DNA from: Sipunculus nudus
Lineage: Eukaryota > Annelida > Sipuncula > Golfingiida > Sipunculidae
Reading direction: 5' to 3'
DNA: 64,000 nt
NCBI GenBank assembly: GCA_026874595.1
Contig: CM049319.1
Coordinates: 39,937,473 to 40,001,472 of the forward strand
A program made the translations under genes and the position numbers. Under the pieces are notes generated by a model, which worked only from the letters and a program-made list of their open reading frames with translations, ran no database searches and was not told the DNA's origin. This document shows, in pieces, positions 11,505 through 21,582 of this stretch. Within the stretch, counting starts at the first letter, position 1. Every line of letters begins with the position of its first letter.

Positions 11505-11506
<2 letters not shown>
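10597..11506 (-). repeat. 5' LTR with an internal patch
   Basis: This is the promoter-side LTR of the element, 910 bp against 843 bp for the other LTR. The extra length comes from short tandem duplications (around 10780-10845 and 11015-11055) and from a 49-bp segment of the protease region at 11278-11326. That segment replaces about 20 bp present in the other LTR between CATACCAG and CGGCTCGACCAGG. The outer end reads CGTTACATG in element sense, so the canonical TG has become CG. Confidence 0.88.

Positions 11507-11559
<53 letters not shown>
11507..11559. repeat. (TA)n microsatellite, right flank of the LTR element
   Basis: An uninterrupted TA dinucleotide run directly abuts the 5' LTR end and mirrors the tract at 4464-4513. 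Confidence 0.9.
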
Positions 11560-11563
<4 letters not shown>

Positions 11564-11905
11564 AACCATCTTATTACCGGCTGTGGTATTTAGGAGTCTT
11601 CTCGTATTAGACCCCCCCCTACCCGTCAATACCACAATACGTAATACATTGTCGTATTGACCTTCAAACGGAACGAAAATCATGAATGCATGCATGAACT
11701 GTACATAACATATATATTTATAGCTGCCCAACATATTTCCGTGAACACTGGTGGACGGGGAATCCCTTGTGAAAACACGTCACGCAAAGGGGGATTCCGC
11801 AGAAACGCGCGCGTTTCCGCGCACATTGAAAAGCTCAATTCAGCGCGTTTTTTTTTTCAGAGCATGGAAACCGCGTTTCCGCCCGCATAGTCTAGGACGA
11901 CCGCA
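11560..11905 (+). repeat. interspersed repeat copy B flanking the LTR element
   Basis: This is a diverged second copy of the unit at 3890-4300, in the same orientation. Both share TATTACCG, a C-rich ACCCGTCAATA segment, GAACTGTACATAACA, TTGTGAAAACACGTCACGCA and AGAAACGCGCGC. Its role is unknown. Confidence 0.55.
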
Positions 11906-12331
11906 GATTGTAGTACTTGTAGGCTGGTTAAAAAATAAAATATGAACCACTATCTAAATGTAAAAAAAGAAGAATAAGGGGAAAATCAATTTGCACCTCC
12001 TTGGGCTACCGGTATAATAAGTGTTGCATTGAGATATCCCTCTACCATTGTTTTTTTATTATTGTATTCGGAGCAAAAATAGCAAATTCTGAGCACTTTT
12101 CATTTAAAATATCAATACAAATGGCAAATAAAGAATAACACTGCAGCATTCCCCGTCCAAAAATATTTCATTTGTATATAAAAGCCTGTGCTTTATTGAA
12201 ATTTAAGTGCGACAGTATGTATGCACCCGTCTGGTCAAGAAACTGAATAATGCAGCAAGCAATACTGAATTATATACCTGAGGTAGAAAGTATTAAGTGC
12301 ATGTGAATTAAGCATTAATTGCTCACAAGTG
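11906..12331. other. unassigned AT-rich stretch
   Basis: No gene or repeat boundary was recognised. Confidence 0.5.
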
Positions 12332-12983
12332 CTACACCAGAGGGGAGCACTGTATTTTTGTCCAATCAGATGAGACCTTGAGCTGGAAAACACAGCCAAG
12401 CAAGGAATACACGGAGCAAATCATGTTCATTTCGTTTTGAGTGACAGCTCATCGCCCCGGTAACCGTCTGAACAGGCCACATGCTCAGAGAGAATTGCCC
12501 CAGACGTGGTTTGCTTAGGGCCTTGGGCACATAGGATGCCCGGCCGGTGAGCTGTAATTCAAACGAAACATAACAACAAAGGCTGCGTGCATACCTATAT
12601 GCTCCCGAGGCAGTAGAAATCTTGCGCTTCTAAAGAAGCTACTCATTTTCACGCTGCCTGCTTTGACTGTTTATGATGCACTTAAACACCAGATGGTGCA
12701 CATGGGCCTGTCTGCAGAAAAACTGCTAATGTGACGGGCAGCCAACCAAATGCAAGTCAACATACACTCGACAGGCATCAGGCTCCGCTCAGAAACCACA
12801 TGTAGGGCCATTCTCTGTGAGCCCTTAGCCTGTTCAAACGGTCGCCGGGGCGATGAGCTGTCACTCAAAACGAAATGAACAACATTGGCTTCGCGTATTC
12901 CTCGCTTTGCTGGTAAACCGTTTTGTCTTCAGCACAGGGTCTCATCTGATTGGACCAAAATACGGTACTCCCCTCTGGTGTAG
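12332..12983. mobile_element. non-autonomous element with about 170-bp inverted repeats
   Basis: The ends CTACACCAGAGGGGAG and CTCCCCTCTGGTGTAG are exact inverted copies. Homology continues inward for roughly 170 bp, for example GTCCAATCAGATGAGACC, TTCATTTCGTTTTGAGTGAC and GCTCATCGCCCCGG on one arm and their complements on the other. There is no coding capacity. No certain target duplication was found. The centre (12593-12760) is itself repeated in inverted form further right. Confidence 0.7.
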
Positions 12984-13259
12984 AGAATCAGAATAAAAGG
13001 TCATAACAAACAGCGCTTACGATATAGGTAGTTGGCCTATGGGTAAAGCGCTGTGTAAAGAGCGTACGTGCACACCTCGCTGGCTGGTTTCAGTTCTGCA
13101 GACAACAGATACATGGCTACGCTAACACAGTCATAATGTCATTATCGAATCGGTCGATGATGCGAGAATACAGAGGAAGCAATTAAAATTCGACCGTAAA
13201 CTGGTATCAAGCGGCGCTTGAAGCACAGCTATGGGCGGAGCAAGGATGCCTGTAGAGTG

Positions 13260-13445
13260 TTTTTTTTTTTTTTTTTTGGCATCTGGTTGGCTGCTTGTCA
13301 CATATCATACGCACGTTTTTTTTTCAGCGGACATGGAACCGCCATCTGGTGTCTAAATATATCATAAACGGTCAAAGCTGGCAGCGTGAAAATCAGTTGC
13401 TTCTTTAGAAGCGCAAGATTTCCGCTGCCTCGGGAGCGTAGGGAT
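13260..13445. repeat. inverted copy of 12593-12760
   Basis: Read on the minus strand this stretch matches the interior of the preceding element: GCTCCCGAGGCAG, AAATCTTGCGCTTCTAAAGA, TTTTCACGCTGCC, GTTTATGAT, ACACCAGATGG and GCAGCCAACCA occur in the same order. It indicates a second, broken copy of the same element in opposite orientation. A poly-T run at 13261-13277 precedes it. Confidence 0.65.
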
Positions 13446-14032
13446 CGAAGTGTTGTGTCCTTTTTTGTCCAAGTATGGTCGGCCATGGGTGACTTTACAA
13501 GTCATTTGAAACAATATGCATTAGAACTTCTTGCTGACCCACTTCAAAAAATTGTTGATATAAGGTTTATATCTGATACGTCGTTTCAATCCCCTGTGTC
13601 ACTAACAATGGTGACCTCCCTCGGATGTTAATCTTCAAATGCAGATATTTTGCACGGAAGTCCCGTCAACAATGCATTCGCGGATGAACTGGTACAGCTA
13701 TATGTATTGCCTTGCATGACTGGCGTCATCAGGGGATCCAGAAGCTTAGCGTGCTAATTATCAGTGATTATTCAGTGTTTTACAAAAGTTTCCTCGTCAG
13801 TCACAGCATATATACTTCCATCGTACAAGTAAAGGGCGTACCTTAAAAGAAGTACGTACCAGGTACCTCAAAACGAAGGACGAGCTTCACCCACTGACGT
13901 CTCCCATGGAGCTGGAAAGTTGTGTGTGTGTGTGGGGGGGGGGGGGGGGGGGGGGTAAATAAAGCCTGTGTTATGCTTATTGCATTGATTGATCTGGAAA
14001 TCTTCAGATTTATATTTATTTAGCATGTTTTC
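13446..14032. other. unassigned stretch with (TG)n and G22
   Basis: It contains a TG run near 13919-13933 followed by 22 G (13934-13955). The last eight bases, ATGTTTTC at 14025-14032, are the left target-site copy of the following hAT element. No gene was seen. Confidence 0.55.
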
Positions 14033-16340
14033 CAGCGGCGTACCTAGCCTCGTTGCCGATCGGGGCGGTCTTAGGAATTGCCGCCCCTCTGACAAAACAT
14101 TTCAAAACTGGACAACATATAGAAACATATCAGGTTAAATGTCCTTGTTATAGGTTTTTATTTGACAACAACGCAAGTATATGGATGAATTCACTGGCAG
14201 TGAATTCTTCCGCCACATGTTAAAGAGCAGACATGTCTTTGCTAATGTAAATCAAAAGATCGCTTAAAGTTCAAACAAGTATATTTCATTATGAAGTGAA
14301 CAGAAAAGAATAAATTGTAACTAAAAACAGATTACATTGCGGGATACACATATATAATGTGGGAAATTGATCTTTCATCATTCATGTAAAGACGATTTGT
14401 GATTACTTTAAATTCAACATGGAAAAAAACTTCGGTTGGTGAGTGTTTTCGGGTAGGACGTAGCCTATAGTGGTTAAGGCGCTGGACTTCGGAGCTGAAG
14501 GTCCCCGGCCGGTGCCTCAAATGGCAAACTGGTGAAATCTCGTTATTGAACCTCAGAGATTCGCTCTAATTTCTTAACGACAGGTAATGACTTCTGGATT
14601 ATTCTAAACCCCATGCATATAAAACCTGAAATGGCGTAATAAGGCGTAATAATAAGAAAGCGTAATAATAACGTCATTCTTATCATACGGATCGATACCT
14701 GCATCCTCATTCAATAGACAGTGCCACAAACAGGCTATGGACCTATCCTTGAAAAAAAAATGGTGAGTGATATTCAATTCTCAACGCATACAAAAACCTT
14801 GTTACAACTGTAATTCCACCTCTTGTTATCGCAGATGACAGAAGCTACACCTAATAGAGTTAATGAGATACATGGTATACTGCTGCGCACGCAAGGCACT
14901 TTAGTTTTTGCTCAAAACGCGTAATTTCATGAGCAGGGCATGTTTAATATTTTCACAGAAAAATCCAATGTTTGGACAAACTGACTTTGTTAAATTAAAA
15001 TACCCTCAAAGTCAAAAGCATATACTTTAATTCAAGGTTACATCAATTTCATATTAGAATTATAGTGATTATGCACTTGGCGAGATTTTATTTATAAACT
15101 TATGACTATTTGATATTCAATAAAGTATTTAGATAATTTTAAGTAATTATATCATTCAAATATATATTATATTTTTAACTTCAAATGATTTGTCACAACA
15201 TACAATTGTTTGTAGGTAGTGGATCATTAAACGGTTAATAACAGTACAGGCAAATATATATTTATTTAAGTTTTAAAATCTAAAAGGAAACACTGCTACT
15301 TGATGCGTATATATTGAACATTTGACTCAGCGGCCAGGGGATTCGTCCCGGAGGACAGTTATAATAGAATTTTTTAAAGATAAAATAATTCTTACATGGG
15401 TCTAGGTTGAAAATTGTTTTATTCACGGTCCGTAAAAGATTATACGGGTCATATTAACACTAAATTTTATCAGCAGTAGTTAATCAAACGATACAGACAT
15501 TTAGGTAATACTCAATATATACATGATAGTGTAAAAGTCTGTATTTTAACGAGACTGTTGTAAGAGTATGGAGAAACATGTATGGAAAAGGGCTTTTCAG
15601 GTTGTCGACTCGATCTCCGGCTGTTTTAAAAATATCATGAAACTTCGGGAATTCAGGGGTTCAAGAATGAAAATTCTCTATACTTTCCAAGGAGAGAGCA
15701 AAAAAATTCATCAAAATATTTTCCGCACAATGTGTACTACAGACACCTCATCTCAAATACCAGGGGCCATTTTCTACTGGCAGGGTTTTCCCCTGGAGAG
15801 TACCATCTAGGGCTTTCTGTAAACGACGACCAACCTGAAATGAAGGCCTTTGCATGACTGGTCAGTTAATCGATGGCGTTATATCATTGCAAGACCACTG
15901 ATATAACTACAGATCTGTATTTCTTCTTGCGTAGCTTGCCTCTATAGAGATCGTCCGCAAAAAAATTTGGTAAGTTGGTTCCACTGAAATTTAATACTTG
16001 AAAATGGGACAAAAAGGCCAAATTCAAGTTGTACTTTTTGAGGAACTCCTTATGCCACTCATTATACTTATTCCTCGAAATGCCGCCCCCCCCCCCCCCC
16101 CCCCTGTGCAAATCGTTCGATAATCATTTGGTAGATTCCACGTACATATTGCAAAGTTTATAATCCCTGAAATACTTGGAATGGGACAAAAAAAAACAAA
16201 CAAACAAAATTGTATATACTGAGGAACTTCTTATGCCACTCATTATACTAATTCACTGAAATGCCGCCCCAAAAATGTGTCGCCCGGGGCGGACCGCCCC
16301 TGCCCCCCCCCCCCCCCCATCCCCCTTAGGTACGCCACTT
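14033..16340. mobile_element. non-autonomous hAT element with 8-bp target duplication
   Basis: The left end is CAGCGGCGTACC and the right end, on the minus strand, is AAGTGGCGTACC. The identical octamer ATGTTTTC lies outside both ends (14025-14032 and 16341-16348). CAGNGGCG-type ends with an 8-bp duplication define hAT. The 2.3-kb interior has no transposase. It does have a tRNA-like stretch at 14461-14525 (CTATAGTGGTTAAGGCGCTG) and a tandem pair at about 15970-16090 and 16165-16270, both containing TATGCCACTCATTATACT, plus poly-C at 16086-16104 and 16303-16318. Confidence 0.8.
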
Positions 16341-16348
16341 ATGTTTTC

Positions 16349-16730
16349 TCTCATTCCAACACCCGATTCCTGCAAAAACATGCATTTTGTTTGTTTCCAA
16401 GGGCTACTCTTCATAGACACGTGTACCATACAATACAATACAATTTCATTAGCTCTTGACAATACAGTGTTTTAGCACCAGCATTCACTGATAAATATCA
16501 CATATATTACTATTGTTTTTGTTGGCAGATTTGTTTCTGTGCCTTGATTTTTGACCGTACCCACAAACCAGCGCGATGGCGGATCAGCCTGCACCTGGCC
16601 AGAGAGCTTAGATGACTCTGACCTGGCATCCACCAAACACCCGAGGTCGTCCCGGTTTTAGTCATGCTGTATTGCCGTGGGACCCAATGGTTGCCTTGAC
16701 TGTCATTTGATGCAGTATGAACTTGGCAAC
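16349..16730 (+). promoter_or_regulatory. putative promoter and 5' UTR region of the ZDHHC17-like gene
   Basis: This sequence lies between the hAT element and the proposed start codon. From about 16550 it is less AT-rich than the sequence before it. It holds a short upstream open frame starting at 16575 (ATGGCGGATCAG, closed by TAG at 16608-16610) and two YY1-like ATGGCG contexts, at 16575 and at the start codon itself. No TATA box was recognised. The transcription start cannot be fixed from sequence alone. Confidence 0.35.
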
Positions 16731-16784
16731 ATGGCGACTGAACGGGACCCGACGTGCAACCCAGTGGATCCACTATTATCAGGG
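16731..16784 (+). CDS. ZDHHC17: ZDHHC17-like palmitoyltransferase, proposed coding exon 1
   Basis: Proposed first coding exon, 18 codons, MATERDPTCNPVDPLLSG. The ATG has a good context (CAACATGGCG). The exon ends at a strong donor, GGG followed by GTAAGA at 16785, leaving phase 0, which is exactly the phase needed by exon 2 at 25576. Known ZDHHC17 proteins start with a short, poorly conserved leader containing a PLL motif before the ankyrin repeats, and this fits. An in-frame ATG seven codons upstream (16710) is an alternative start. The link to exon 2 spans an 8.8-kb intron and rests on phase, donor quality and family plausibility, not on transcript data. Confidence 0.55.
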
Positions 16785-17099
16785 GTAAGACGACTACTGA
16801 GGGACTTTAATTCCTTCAGTAAGACAAACACCAGTCATATGTATAGGCCTAATATTCTGAAGAATCTCTGTAAGGAATGGATGCTGTAGATAAAGTAACG
16901 AACCAAGCTTTCAGGGGTGGGGCACCACGGAGTTAAAATTCTGCCGGGTTACACACCACTGCAATCACTAATAAACGTTCCAGCACCCCTGTCAACCTGT
17001 TTTTTTCGCGATCATTGGAGCGAATGTCGAATCACTCACGCACCCCTGGTTAGCAAAGAAGGTTAAGAGGGCGATATAGTTGATAGGGAGAGAGAGAAA
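16785..17099 (+). other. start of intron 1, unassigned
   Basis: Donor GTAAGA at 16785 followed by sequence without a recognised repeat. Confidence 0.5.
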
Positions 17100-20000
17100 A
17101 AAGGGGTATAGTTTTTTACGGTTAGACTTTTTACCGAAACTGACCTCTTTTACCAGAACTGACAGGAACTGACCGGAACTGACTTTAAAATATATTAAAT
17201 TACATTTAATTTACATTTTTTAATTTCCATATTCTCAGACAATGTGAAACATATTGTAATACAGTAACAACACAACATAACAAACACGATAAAATACAAG
17301 GTTTTGTGTAATGATCATACATTAAAAGTACCGCATTTCCCATTGATGTTCATTTGTAAATATTTGTTCAGTTTAATAACATATTTCAATTATTATGTAA
17401 AGCGGACAATTTCATGTAATTTTCAATTTATTTACATTGGACAAGTATAATTTCCTCAGTAAAATTATAATATTTTCAGCATCTTTTCCAAAACAATTTT
17501 GAATATTCTGTACAAACAATTAAAGCAGAATTACAGAATTTTAGAATGATAGAAACAGTGCTGATAAGTCCATCACTCTCTGATTGATCTGTTTTTGTTC
17601 TCTTTGAGCAACTGCAGGGTGTGATGAGCTGATATGGGGTACTTATGACTGGCTGGCTGCCCTCACCCCTAGGCTTATCACTCTGAGCTGTTGAGAGTTT
17701 AATGAGTTTGCTCATTGTTGCTCTTTTACTGGTTGTCAGTATAGTTCTGAGTGAATAAAAAGAATACAGCTTTTCTGCAGCTCTATACAAGGAAACCCCC
17801 ACTTTACTGTGCAAAACTTTGAGTGAAACATTTAATTTAATATTTGAGAAAACAGTTTATTCTTGTCATGATATTTTGACTTAATTATCATAAATATGAT
17901 AAAATACATCAGCACCTGAAAGACACCATCTTGCGCTGTCATTTTATGAAGAAACATGTGGAAAGTTGCAAATATACATTAATAAGTTTATATAAAATGT
18001 TCTGCCATTGTAACATCATGTCCTTAAATATTGCCAAAAAATGATGGGTGCCCCTTGGTGGGACAAATTTTATTGATTGGAAGGGCCTATATATATAGCA
18101 GCATCCCCACAGGACTATGTTTTAGTATTTGTACATTCCTGATGCCCAGGTATTAAAATTAATGCAAGAAAAAAGATATTAAAAAGAAAACTTCTCCTTT
18201 GTGTTCATATAATTATTTCTGAATTTAAATTTCAAATATGGTACATGTGCAACACTTAGAAATAAATAAATCTTTAACAATCCAAGGCGATAATGACTGA
18301 AATGTCAGTCCAAGGTATTCCATGCATTTGTCATGAATAAATAAGCTGTTTGAATGAATTCTTACTTAAACTGATCATGATTGACTGTATAGTGGAATTT
18401 CAATTTTTTTTTTCAAATGATACAAATTGTAATCATAAAACCCAGCATAGTATAGTATAGTATAGATTATTTAGATCCAATTCAGTACAATATCAACTGG
18501 TACCAAAAAAAATAAAATATACATATGGTAATATGGAAATAAAAAATACACAATTATATAAAACCTGTGATACAATACTGAATAAAATCGAGGATGACAC
18601 GAAAAAGTTAAAAAAACTTGTTTCCATCGTGGTCCTCTATGAAATGATACAAGATACGGACGGAAAGAGAGTAAAAGCATTATGTGTAAACTATAAAATA
18701 ATAAATATTGCGACATAAAACAAATCTAAAAAACTTATTCCATAGCTTTGATGAGATACTAATAAAATATAAAGTTTTTTATTTCGAGATCATGAATCTG
18801 GTTAAATAATACTTTTTTACTTTTTTCTTAAAAACTGAAATTGATAGACTGTTGTTTGCTACATCTACCGGAAGAATATTCCATAATTTAGCACCTGTTA
18901 CACTATAGCTATGTTTACCATGGACACTATGATGAGGGATGATAAGGCTATGATGACTAGATCTAGTAACATGAGTATGAACATTAGAGGTACATGTAAA
19001 ACTATTACATAGATATGCAGGAGCCTGGCCATTCAGCGTTCTGTACACATGGTTAAGTTTGAGCTGGTCGACTCTCTGTGCAACAGATAGCCAGCCCAAC
19101 TGATTAAAGTGTTCATAATACAAATGAGTTCTAGGATGCAAGTTGAGAACAAACCGAATTAATTTATTTTGGGATATTTGCAACTTACATTTGGTAGATT
19201 GAGTTAAAGATGAGAACCAAAATGAACTTGAGTAGTCGTAATGACACTGAACTAGAGAGGATGATAACAATTTTCTGGTGTCTAGATCTAAGAATTTAGA
19301 ATTTCGATATAAGAATTTTAACCTAGCATACACTTTGGCAAGAACCTTTCTTGCCATACTTTCCCCATCCAGAGACTGATCTAGTTCTGCACCAAGATAC
19401 TTTACAGATGTACATTGCTTAATCTTTGTACCGTTACAGACAACATTAAGTGAAGGATTAGCTTTGACTTTATGTTTTGAACCAAACAACAATGACTCTG
19501 TTTTACCTAAATGTAACGAGAGATGGTTCTCTACAAGCCAATCACTAACTGATGACAGCTCGTTACTCAGTTGATGTTCAAGTTCTGACAAGTTTTTACC
19601 TGACACTAACAGCAATTTGATGCTTAACATTGATAGGTCCAGATGAAATAGATTTTAAAACAGGAGCCATGAGCTGGTGGTCACTGTCTTTGTAATAATC
19701 TGAACACTGTATAACTGCAAATATTGTGGTGTTTGCTATACATTTATTTCCATAGATATCTCCGGAAGGGAGAGAGCACAAGAGCTAGGGGTAGATACTG
19801 TAGATCACTAAATTGTAATGGTCCATATCTTAAGTTTACTTGCCTCACGAGGTATTTGATGTTGACAAAGACATTGTAATTTATAATAACATTATACATG
19901 GATTTATAGAATATTGGGAAGTATGATAAAAGTGTTCATCATTTGCTTGTTTTTTTTTTTTTTAATTATTTTGATACTGTTTAAAACAATTTGGGGTGAA

Positions 20001-20265
20001 GTAAAGTCAGGTCAAATGTGTGTTCTTCAAGTCAGTTCCAGTACCATTTTAAGCAGATCCACATAAGATAATCGTTGTCACAGTTGGTTATAACTCATCA
20101 AGTCATGTTATTATAAAAAATGTTTTAAAATAACTTAACAAGTGCTTTATTTTCTTTTAAGTTCTGATAACATGCAGTCAGTTTTGGTCAGTTCCGGTAA
20201 TATGAACTCAGTTTCGGTCAGTTCCTTTAGGTTCCGGTCAGTTCCTGTAAAAGGTCGAGCCTGTT
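17100..20265. mobile_element. region bounded by inverted clusters of GGAACTGACC
   Basis: The left side (17115-17190) has CCGAAACTGACC, CCAGAACTGAC, AGGAACTGACCGGAACTGAC. The right side (20160-20255) carries the inverse words GTCAGTTCCGG, GGTCAGTTCC and GGTTCCGGTCAGTTCC, then AAAAGGTCGAGCC. This looks like a DNA element with subterminal transposase-site clusters. A LINE fragment lies within. No transposase frame was recognised, and the exact ends are uncertain. Confidence 0.5.
18440..19640 (-). pseudogene. non-LTR retrotransposon (CR1/jockey-like) ORF2 3' part and tail
   Basis: The 283-codon open frame on the minus strand (19630-18779) is the C-terminal third of a LINE reverse transcriptase polyprotein: the thumb region (SDWLVENHLSLHLGKTESL, SVKYLGAELDQSL) and the long tail ending NILPVDVANNSLSISVFKKK. 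The RT core before it is missing. The frame starts IKLLLVSGKN, where relatives have the catalytic YADD block between LLL and VSGK, so the active site is lost. The 3' untranslated part runs to a short (TATAG)n tail at about 18446-18465, typical of CR1-like LINEs. It is a 5'-truncated or rearranged dead copy, antisense to the host gene. Confidence 0.8.
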
Positions 20266-21242
20266 TTTTGGGGGTTTTCAGTATATATATAACTACTGTT
20301 TACTGGCTTCTGTTTCACTCGTGATATTTGTTCATGTGACATCTTGAACTTGGCTGCGTAGAAGTATATGGAAGAGATGAAATACATGATTTTTTAGTAC
20401 ATTTGGAGCGAATTTACAATCAGTACCTACATTTGGGACAGCTGAATAAAATATTGCTACCACTTATTGTCTTCTCTTATATTTCCTACTGCGGCGTTAT
20501 CTGTTGATGAAAGACATATTATTATTATTCAGAAATGTGTAAGTACATGTATACATTATAAATCATGAATATCACATGAAAGAGCAGAAGTTGGTCATCG
20601 CTGAAATTGATCCTGTGCAGCACGGCTCAGTACTCGAACACTTGTGCCATTACACCATGCAAGACGATGTGAAGGTCACAGGAAAAAGAGCGCTTTTAAA
20701 TCTGGGTGTGGAGTAATAAATAGCGCCCCTTAATGGCAGTTGTAAATATAATGAAAATATTTATTGAGAAATATTATTAACTACTTAACAAATGGGGGGA
20801 AAGCCCCCCTACCCCCCTTAGAATTCCTACAACAAAAAAGAAACATCATTAAGTGCTTTAAATGTGGGGGGAGACCCCCCAAACCCCCCCATGGTCAGAC
20901 CGGTATACTTTACGGTAGTCTGAACGGAGATTGTTTACCATACCGTAATTATCTGTTTAAAAAAATCATGGCTGCCGTCTGGATTTGGATTCCAACAACA
21001 TGCTACTAGCGGAATTTAATATGTACTCCAGAGGAAATATATTTGTAAAATGAATCCTAATATGTATTTCTAAACCTATAATAGGCAATATAGGGCTATT
21101 TGGTTGTATAACTATTACTTCTTTACTCATTTGTAGTGGTATAATAGAAGGTACTGATTGTAAAGTCGTACTTTACAATCTTGAACTTGGCTGCGTAGAA
21201 GTATCTGGAAGAGATGAAATACATGAATTATTAGTACATTTG
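20266..21242. other. intron 1, unassigned, with a 63-bp dispersed duplication
   Basis: CTTGAACTTGGCTGCGTAGA at about 20344 and the following 45 bases recur at 21180-21240 with few changes. Two GGGG...CCCC-rich palindromic patches occur at about 20794-20816 and 20865-20890. No gene was seen. Confidence 0.5.
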
Positions 21243-21329
21243 ACAAGACATGCAAAGACAGCGTGCTGGATCGGGTCTTGAACCACTGACCGGAGGCATA
21301 CAAGTCCAATTGCATAACCACTATGCCAC
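21243..21329 (-). repeat. tRNA-derived SINE fragment
   Basis: On the minus strand it reads like a degenerate tRNA: box-A-like TAGTGGTTATGCAATTGGAC, then box-B-like GGTTCAAGACC about 30 bases later. The acceptor stem does not pair well, so it is a SINE head and not a tRNA gene. Confidence 0.55.
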
Positions 21330-21521
21330 ACAGAACTCGTTGCAGAACCGGAGAAAACGGGGGTAATTAAACCTGGATTTAAAAATGTGATCACGTGGTA
21401 CACTGTGGGGTACTACTTGTGTGATATGGCATAGTCGGCGCTGTATAGGTGCGTGAGTGATTTTACATTCGGGCCTGATTATTTTTTGCGAGTCTAAGAA
21501 CGTAAAAAGTTTTGGTCTTTA

Positions 21522-21582
21522 GGGGCGTCAGTGGTTTGCGTGTTGGACTGTTGTGCCTGCGACCCGGGTTAAAACCCAGGCG
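21522..21582 (+). repeat. tRNA-derived SINE fragment
   Basis: A box-A-like AGTGGTTTGCGTGTTGGACT is followed by a box-B-like GGGTTAAAACCC. It resembles the head of a tRNA-derived SINE in sense orientation. Confidence 0.5.

Larger units (their letters stand above)
4514..11506 (-). mobile_element. full-length Ty3/gypsy-type LTR retrotransposon, integrase before RT (Gmr1-like), inactive
   Basis: The element has two LTRs in direct orientation, and its genes read on the minus strand. Order in the sense direction: 5' LTR (10597-11506), PBS, gag with SAP-like start, capsid-like region and zinc knuckle, protease (DTGS), integrase (zinc finger, D,D,E core, GPY/F-like tail), reverse transcriptase (YIDD), RNase H, PPT, 3' LTR (4514-5356). 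Placing integrase upstream of RT is the copia-like order known for the Gmr1 lineage of Ty3/gypsy elements. Every coding module carries shifts or stops, so it cannot move by itself. The two LTRs differ by small tandem duplications and a 49-bp foreign patch, so it is not a recent insertion. It sits between two copies of another repeat, in a TA tract. Confidence 0.9.

Noticed and set aside
11288-11734. 148-codon open frame on - strand
   Set aside because: It crosses the LTR end and the (TA)n tract; the length is due to low complexity.
15568-15810. 80-codon open frame in the element 14033-16340
   Set aside because: No recognisable domain.
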